From: Planctomycetota bacterium
Lineage (GTDB): Bacteria > Planctomycetota > B15-G4
Direction of reading: 5' to 3'
Length of the DNA stretch: 59,102 nucleotides
Assembly: GCA_029259725.1 (NCBI GenBank)
Contig: JAJDER010000108.1
Location: forward strand, 1-59,102
In this document: positions 54,022 through 59,102 of the stretch, piece by piece
Numbering within the stretch: position 1 is the first letter of the stretch
How the letters are laid out: every line of letters begins with the position of its first letter
The notes under the pieces: model-generated
Databases searched by the model: none
The model's input: only the letters and a program-made list of their open reading frames with translations
Told to the model about the DNA's origin: nothing
Translations under genes and position numbers: made by a program

Positions 54022-55485
54022 TTGAAGAAGGGTCGTGGTCTGGTTGCGGCGGCCTGGTCCGCCCTGATGGCTGGTCTGCTGGCTGGTCTGCTGGCTGGTC
54101 TGCTGGCGACGCCTCTCGCGGCACAGGACGGCCCGTCCGAGGTGCTGCCGCTCCCGACCCTGGATCCGGCGACCCTGGATCCGGCCACCCTGGATCCGGC
54201 CACGCGGGAGCTGATCGAGGCGCTCATGTCCGAGGTGGCCAGTCTGCGGGGCGAGGTCGGCGAGCTGCGGCAGCGCGTGGACGACGGGGAGGGCATGTCG
54301 GAGGCCTTGGAGCGCCTGGCGCTGCGTGAGAGCGCCGGCCCGGCGGCCAACGGCATGAACGTCTACTACAAGGATGGCCTGCACTTCGATGCCGCCGACG
54401 GAAGCTTCAAGGGCAAGCTCGGCGGGCGCGTCCACTGGGACGTGACCAGCGGCTCGGCCGACGCGGATCTGGAGCAGGCCATCGGCAACATCGAGGACGG
54501 CACCGAGATCCGTCGCGCGCGCCTCGCGTACTCGGGTTCCGTCTACGACAAGTTCGAGTTCAAGACGCAGTACGACTTCGCCGGAGGCGACTCCGACTTC
54601 AAGGACGTGTACCTGCGTTTCAAGCAGATCCCCGTGGTGCAGAACGTGACGGTCGGTCAGTTCAAGGAGCCCATGGGGCTCGACGAGGCGACCAGCAGCA
54701 ACGTGCAACCCTTCGTCGAGTCGAACCTCGCGATGGCGCTCGTCCCGAGCCGCAGCCTCGGCGTCGCTGTCACGGGCAAGACCGAGGACAAGAACCTGGG
54801 CTGGGCCGCCGGCTGGTTCAAGGACGACAACGGATTCGGCGAGTCCGAGGGCGGTGACGGGGACTCGGCCGTGACGGCGCGTCTCTTCGGCACGCCGATC
54901 TACGAGGACGACGGCCGGCGCGTGCTGCACCTCGGTGTGAGTGGCAGCCGTCGAGCCCCTTCCGACGACATGGTGCGCTACAGCTCGCGCCCGGAGGCTC
55001 ACCAGGTCCAGCGCTTCGTCGACACCGGCACCTTCGAATCCGACAAGGTGGACCTGCTGGGCCTCGAGCTGGCCGGGATCGAGGGCCCCTTCCACTATCA
55101 GTTCGAGTACACCCGCGCCGACAACGACACGCCAGGCGGTGAGGCGACCTTCTCCGGCAACTCGGTCCAGATCGGGTACTTCCTGACCGGCGAGCACCGC
55201 GGCTACAAGCACGGCGACGGGAAGTTCGACCGGATCAAGGTGATCGAGCCCGCGCTGAGGCCCGAACCGGGGTGGGGCGAAGGCGCGTGGGAGCTGGCCC
55301 TGCGCAAGAGCCACCTGGACCTGGACGACGGCTCCATCGCGGGGGGCACCCTGGACGACTGGTCGTTCGGCGTGAACTGGTACCTCGATCCGCTCACTCG
55401 GATCATGCTCGACTTCATCCGTGCCGACCTCGAGGGTGAGGGCGACGCCGACATCGCGGTGTTGCGGGTCCAGCGGGAGTTCTAG
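54022..55485 (+). CDS. OprP/OprO-type phosphate-selective porin
   Basis: An outer-membrane porin, 487 residues from TTG 54022 (GAAGG seven bases upstream); a longer start at GTG 53980 would put 14 residues ahead of the signal peptide. The signal contains a Leu-Ala-Gly repeat encoded by three 12-bp units. Next come three LDPAT repeats, a short coiled coil (SEVASLRGEVGELRQRVDD), as in OprP-like porins, and a beta-barrel ending in Phe. Barrel motifs YDKFEFKTQYDFAG, VGQFKEPMGL and GVNWYLDPLTRI are typical of the porin O/P family. Phosphate specificity is inferred from the family only. Confidence 0.88.
   Translation: MKKGRGLVAAAWSALMAGLLAGLLAGLLATPLAAQDGPSEVLPLPTLDPATLDPATLDPATRELIEALMSEVASLRGEVGELRQRVDDGEGMSEALERLALRESAGPAANGMNVYYKDGLHFDAADGSFKGKLGGRVHWDVTSGSADADLEQAIGNIEDGTEIRRARLAYSGSVYDKFEFKTQYDFAGGDSDFKDVYLRFKQIPVVQNVTVGQFKEPMGLDEATSSNVQPFVESNLAMALVPSRSLGVAVTGKTEDKNLGWAAGWFKDDNGFGESEGGDGDSAVTARLFGTPIYEDDGRRVLHLGVSGSRRAPSDDMVRYSSRPEAHQVQRFVDTGTFESDKVDLLGLELAGIEGPFHYQFEYTRADNDTPGGEATFSGNSVQIGYFLTGEHRGYKHGDGKFDRIKVIEPALRPEPGWGEGAWELALRKSHLDLDDGSIAGGTLDDWSFGVNWYLDPLTRIMLDFIRADLEGEGDADIAVLRVQREF
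54069..54104 (+). repeat. 12-bp tandem repeat in the porin signal peptide
   Basis: Three perfect copies of GGCTGGTCTGCT, coding for the hydrophobic core of the signal peptide. Confidence 0.92.
54157..54201 (+). repeat. 15-bp tandem repeat after the porin signal peptide
   Basis: Three copies of ACCCTGGATCCGGCN, encoding Thr-Leu-Asp-Pro-Ala three times. Confidence 0.92.
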
Positions 55486-55601
55486 GGACGCGGCGGTCGG
55501 ATCCGGGACATGATGGATCGGGGCGGGCCGAGCTACACGAGCGGCGCCGGACGGAAGGTTGGCCCCGCGCCGGGCGTCCAAGCCGCGTCCTGGAGACCTC
55601 C

Positions 55602-57467
55602 ATGAGTCGGTTCCCCCTTCGCGACGCGGGCCTGATCGCCCGCGCGGCCTGCCTGGCCCTGTCCGTGCTGGCGACGTCCGCGGCCGCCCAGGTGAGCCTT
55701 CCCGACGAACCCGATCAACCCCGGCCGGTGGACCGCCTGCCGTTCACGATCACGCGCTCGGGCACCTGGTACCTGACCGGGACGCTGCAGGGCGAGAAGG
55801 GCATCGTGATCAGCGCCTCGCACGTGACCTTGGATCTGCGCGGCCATCGCCTGATCGGGACGTTCGCGCCGCACGATGGCGTGTCCGTGGACGGGAACCA
55901 CGAGTTCGTGCGCGTCGTCAACGGCACCGTGTCCCACTGGGGTGGCAGCGGGCTGGACCTCGCGCAGGCGCGCGGGCCGCACGTCGAGGACATCGAGGCG
56001 ATGGAGAACATCGGCTGGGGCGCGGTGCTCGGCGACCGCGGAACGGCCAGCCGCAGCCAGTTCCGCTCGAACGGCATGGGCGGCCTGTTGGCGCGCACCC
56101 AGGCGACGGTGCTGGGCTGCTCGTTGGAGGGCAACGGCGTCGACGGCGTGGTCCTGGGCGAGGCCGCGACGCTGACCGATTGCACCGTGCGGCTGAACGC
56201 GCGTCACGGCATCCTCTCCACGCTGGACGCGACGCTGACCGAGAACCGCGTCACCCTCAACGGCCGTGACGGCATCGTCGTCGGCAACCACGGGCGGGTC
56301 TCCCGCAACGAGTGCCACGACAACGGACGCGCCGGTGACGGCGCGGGCATCCACGTCACCGGGCGCGGCAATCGCATCACGGCCAACAACGTCGTGGGCA
56401 ACGACCGCGGGCTGGCCGTGGACGGTGGCGAGAACCTGCTGCAGGAGAACCTCGTCCACGACAACCTGGGCAACTACGACATCGCTCCGTTCAACGACGT
56501 GCACCTGATGCTGTGTGAGTTGCCCGAGATCATCGACTGGCCGGCCACGGTCACCCTGGCCTGGCCGCTCTCCGGGGCGAGCGGGGACAACGGCATCCTG
56601 GTCCGCTCGAGCGACGTGACCATCGACCTCGACGGGCACTCCCTGGTGGGCAAGCTGGGTTCGCTGGACGGCATCCACGTGCAGCGCGGCCTGCGCAACA
56701 TCGCCGTGCGCAACGGGGACATCCGTGAGTGGGGCGGCTCGGGCGTGGAGGCGTCGCTGGCCCACTCGTTGCTGCGGATCCAGGGTGTGGAGGCGAGCCG
56801 CAACGGCCTGGACGGCTTCCGCGTCCCGGCCACGAGCGAGCTCACCGACTGCCGCGTGCTCGAGAACGGCTGGGCGCGCCAGAATCCCGGCAGCGAGACG
56901 ACGCCGGTGGACGGAGCGGGCCTCAGCGCCGGCGACCGCTCCACGGTCCTGCGCTGCGTGGCCATGGGCAACGTCGGTGACGGGATCCGCGTCGGGGAGG
57001 GGGGCAGCGTGGTCGACACCCTGGCCCAGGGCAACACCGGTGACGGCCTGCGCGCGGGGAAGGGCTCCGATGTCGCCCGGTGCACGGCGCAACTGAACGA
57101 CGGCCACGGGGTGCGGCTGGACGAGAACGGCACGATCAGCGGCTGCGTGGCCAAGGAGTCGGGCCGGGACGGCATTCGTGTCGTGGGCGGCTGCCACGTC
57201 TTCGACTGCACTGCCACCGCCAACGGCGAGTTCGGCGCCGGCATCCGCGTCCTCGGGCAGCACAACCGCATCGAGGGGAACCGCCTGTCGGGCAACACGG
57301 TCGGCCTGGAGGTGACCGGGACGCGCAACTTGATCGTGCGCAACACGGCCACGGCCAACGGCGACGACTTCTCGCTCGAGGATGGCAACGCCCACGGCAG
57401 CCTGATCCGGGTGACCGGCAGCGGCGATGTGACCATCACGGATGCCTGGGCCAACTTCATCTACTGA
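55602..57467 (+). CDS. Exported right-handed parallel beta-helix protein
   Basis: A 621-residue protein with a signal peptide (AACLALSVLATSAAAQ). It is built of two similar halves, each beginning with a strand pair (GIVISASHVTLDLRGHRLIG versus GILVRSSDVTIDLDGHSLVG) and followed by many ~22-residue beta-helix rungs (NSRNGLDGFRV, NTGDGLRAG). The fold is that of pectate lyase-like/NosD-type repeat proteins. No catalytic residues can be assigned. ATG 55602 has GGAG about seven bases upstream. Confidence 0.8.
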   Translation: MSRFPLRDAGLIARAACLALSVLATSAAAQVSLPDEPDQPRPVDRLPFTITRSGTWYLTGTLQGEKGIVISASHVTLDLRGHRLIGTFAPHDGVSVDGNHEFVRVVNGTVSHWGGSGLDLAQARGPHVEDIEAMENIGWGAVLGDRGTASRSQFRSNGMGGLLARTQATVLGCSLEGNGVDGVVLGEAATLTDCTVRLNARHGILSTLDATLTENRVTLNGRDGIVVGNHGRVSRNECHDNGRAGDGAGIHVTGRGNRITANNVVGNDRGLAVDGGENLLQENLVHDNLGNYDIAPFNDVHLMLCELPEIIDWPATVTLAWPLSGASGDNGILVRSSDVTIDLDGHSLVGKLGSLDGIHVQRGLRNIAVRNGDIREWGGSGVEASLAHSLLRIQGVEASRNGLDGFRVPATSELTDCRVLENGWARQNPGSETTPVDGAGLSAGDRSTVLRCVAMGNVGDGIRVGEGGSVVDTLAQGNTGDGLRAGKGSDVARCTAQLNDGHGVRLDENGTISGCVAKESGRDGIRVVGGCHVFDCTATANGEFGAGIRVLGQHNRIEGNRLSGNTVGLEVTGTRNLIVRNTATANGDDFSLEDGNAHGSLIRVTGSGDVTITDAWANFIY

Positions 57468-57653
57468 GTCGCTGCTCCGGAGCGCACGCGGTGGCCCCTC
57501 ACCGTCCCGCTTCCACCGCTCCTCTCTGCCGGGTATTCAACGGGTTGTCCCGAAAGTCCCTCGGGATGGGCACCGGTCGGCCTAGGATCGGCCTTCAAAC
57601 GCGGTGCGCCGCTGCCAGCTGGCCCTGCGGCACCGACAACGGGAGGGTCGACG

Positions 57654-58916
57654 ATGTTCCATCGACATGTGCTGATCGCTGCGCTGCTGGGGCTCCTGGC
57701 CTCCGGCGCCATGGCTCAGGAATTCAAGCCGAACAGCCTGTTCGTGGCCGATGCGGGCCTGAACCTGATCTTCGAGTTCAAGCCGGGGGGCGGCTTCGTG
57801 CGGACCTTCGGCGCCGGCTCGGGCCTGAGTTCACCGTCGGGGATCGTCTTCGGGCCGGACGGGCACCTGTACGTCGCCTCGCGTGGCAGCGGCAGGGTGA
57901 TCGAGTTCAACGCCTCCGGGAACAAGGTCGGCGAGCTCGTGCTGAACGGCGGCGTGTCGGATCCGGTGGCGTTGCAGTTCGGTCCCGACGGCCACCTGTT
58001 CGTGCTCGATGCCATGCTCCCGGCGCTCTACGAGTTCGACACCCATGGCGTCGAAGCCGGAGTGGTGGCACTCGAAGAAGGTGGGTTCGACAGCTCCGGA
58101 CTGGTCTTCGGCCCCGACGGGCACCTCTTCGCCTCCGATGTCGTAGGGGACCGCGTGCTCGAGTTCGACCTGGGCGGCACGCTGATCGCCGAGTTCAGCG
58201 CCGACCTGCTGGACCCCTCCGGCCTGGCCTTCGGTGCCCAGGGGCACCTCTTCGTGGCGGGCGACGACACCGTCCACGAGTTCGCGGCCGGGGGCGTGGT
58301 GGTGTCGACCTTCGGCAACAGCCTGGACGGGCTCGAGGACGTCGACGGGCTGGTCGTGGGCCCGAACGGCAGGTACTACCTCTCGGCGGCGGGGCCCGGC
58401 GGCGGGCGCGTCGTGCAGTACGAGTCGACAGGCGTCTTCGTGCAGGTCTTCGGCGCCGACGACGGACTGGTCCGGCCCAGCGGCCTCGCCGTCGCGCCGT
58501 TCCGGTTCATCGCGACGATCACGGGGACGCTGGCCAAGTCGGACCTGAAGATCCAGAAGGTGAAGGAGAAGTCGGCGGTGATCCAGTCCTCGGCCGGCTC
58601 GCGCACGACCATGATCTCGCTCACCGACGACGTGACCACGAGCGCGGACCTGGCCTCCATCTTCAGCAGCAACATCCTCGTGTTGCGTGGTTTCGAGGGC
58701 CAGCAGAGCTTCAAGTCGGACCGGCGCATCTTCCACGCGGCGCAGATCCCGCGGGCCGCCTTCGACTCCGGCATGGCGACGATCGTGGTCAGCGTGGTCG
58801 GCAAGGCCGGCGAAGGCGGGTTGTTCGCGCCCAAGAAGCTCTCCGGCACCCTGCAGCGTTCGGACGGCACCGCGGTCTACGACGCGAAGATCCGGTCGAA
58901 CAAGCTGATCAAGTAG
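57654..58916 (+). CDS. Exported NHL-type beta-propeller protein
   Basis: A 420-residue protein with signal peptide (VLIAALLGLLASGAMAQ). Residues 25-285 contain six NHL-like blades with the recurring pattern LxFGPDGHLFVxD (for example GIVFGPDGHLYVAS, GLVFGPDGHLFASD, GLAFGAQGHLFVAG), then a C-terminal domain of ~130 residues I do not recognise. ATG 57654 follows GGGAGG. A partial insertion-sequence end begins 50 bp downstream. Confidence 0.8.
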   Translation: MFHRHVLIAALLGLLASGAMAQEFKPNSLFVADAGLNLIFEFKPGGGFVRTFGAGSGLSSPSGIVFGPDGHLYVASRGSGRVIEFNASGNKVGELVLNGGVSDPVALQFGPDGHLFVLDAMLPALYEFDTHGVEAGVVALEEGGFDSSGLVFGPDGHLFASDVVGDRVLEFDLGGTLIAEFSADLLDPSGLAFGAQGHLFVAGDDTVHEFAAGGVVVSTFGNSLDGLEDVDGLVVGPNGRYYLSAAGPGGGRVVQYESTGVFVQVFGADDGLVRPSGLAVAPFRFIATITGTLAKSDLKIQKVKEKSAVIQSSAGSRTTMISLTDDVTTSADLASIFSSNILVLRGFEGQQSFKSDRRIFHAAQIPRAAFDSGMATIVVSVVGKAGEGGLFAPKKLSGTLQRSDGTAVYDAKIRSNKLIK

Positions 58917-58966
58917 CAAGTCGAGCAAGTAGGCGGGCGCGGGACCCTCGCCACCGGCGCGCCTAG

Positions 58967-59102
58967 CCTGGACTTCTCACCAGCTTCTGCTGCGGAATCA
59001 CCAGGACCTCCATGGCTGCGTCGAGCGGCGCGGTCGATGCTCGACGGGGTGTGCACCCCGCCTCCGCGTCGACCACGCCGCTGCTCCTTGCCACGAAGGC
59101 CC
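58967..59102. mobile_element. Inverted-repeat element, copy 2, cut by the window edge
   Basis: 136 bp matching the left part of copy 1 (18868-19002), with one substitution and one extra T in a CT run. It begins with the same 21-bp terminal repeat and is preceded by CTAG (58963-58966). The window stops inside it, as assemblies often do at multicopy insertion sequences. Whether it is a second 173-bp element or the end of a full insertion sequence cannot be seen. Confidence 0.7.
59012..59102 (+). CDS. Possible N-terminus of a transposase (partial, doubtful)
   Basis: ATG 59012 opens a frame through the end of the window (MAASSGAVDARRGVH, 30 residues visible). Compared with copy 1 the extra T shifts the frame at the CTCCTTGCC site, so only this copy may continue into a long gene. 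Too short to identify; an IS1380-type transposase is the guess because of the terminal repeat. It may equally be non-coding. Confidence 0.25.
   Translation, partial: MAASSGAVDARRGVHPASASTTPLLLATKA

Noticed and set aside
57468-57653. Several small hairpins between the beta-helix and propeller genes
   Set aside because: Short GC stems are expected by chance at this composition; none has a T tract or a convincing length.

Overview
The window is about 59 kb of very GC-rich, densely packed bacterial DNA. It has no rRNA, tRNA or CRISPR array that I could find. The gene mix suggests a Planctomycetota-like bacterium: exported sulfatase-like lipoproteins, a short histone-fold protein, large secreted FG-GAP, beta-helix and glycine-rich proteins, a MauG-type dihaem peroxidase and an OprP-type porin. 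Lipoboxes and a porin indicate an outer membrane. This placement is inferred from gene content and was not tested by phylogeny.

Layout. 1-2 kb: two exported repeat proteins, one cut by the window edge and one broken by a frameshift. 2-6.6 kb: trxB diverging from xseA, sulfatase-like lipoprotein, xseB. 6.5-9.2 kb: an unknown protein, a 60-residue bacterial histone and two tandem paralogous exported proteins. 9.2-19 kb: an 824-aa metzincin-like secreted protein, an orphan urocanase, a translationally coupled SPFH pair, a methyltransferase, a dihaem cytochrome c peroxidase, then a 173-bp inverted-repeat element. 19-28 kb: a second sulfatase-like lipoprotein, then LON-domain protein, nth, pdxT, pdxS on the minus strand, and a zinc-finger protein, queA and ligA on the plus strand. 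28-30 kb: a SelW-like gene whose catalytic position is an in-frame TGA (predicted selenocysteine), followed by a radical SAM gene. 30-39 kb: a 1,630-aa glycine-rich lipoprotein, thiE, a single-domain response regulator and groES-groEL.

39-43 kb is a haem/copper supply block for cytochrome c oxidase: cupredoxin-like lipoprotein, CtaA, a natural CtaB-SCO fusion, and DUF420. Citrate synthase follows. 44.5-53.9 kb is an eight-gene arginine operon, nearly every junction a 4-nt overlap: argG, an unknown P-loop protein, argC, argD, an N-acyl-ornithine carbamoyltransferase (argF'), argB, argE, argH. The carbamoyltransferase implies the acylated-ornithine route: carbamoylation comes before deacylation, so ArgE acts on acyl-citrulline. 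No argA or argJ is visible here. 54-59 kb encodes a porin, a beta-helix protein and a beta-propeller protein.

The window ends inside a second copy of the inverted-repeat element, which suggests an insertion-sequence end at a contig break. The strongest candidates for something missed by routine annotation are the SelW-like selenoprotein (28085-28336), the histone (7671-7853), the P-loop protein inside the arginine operon, the CtaB-SCO fusion and the 173-bp MITE-like element.
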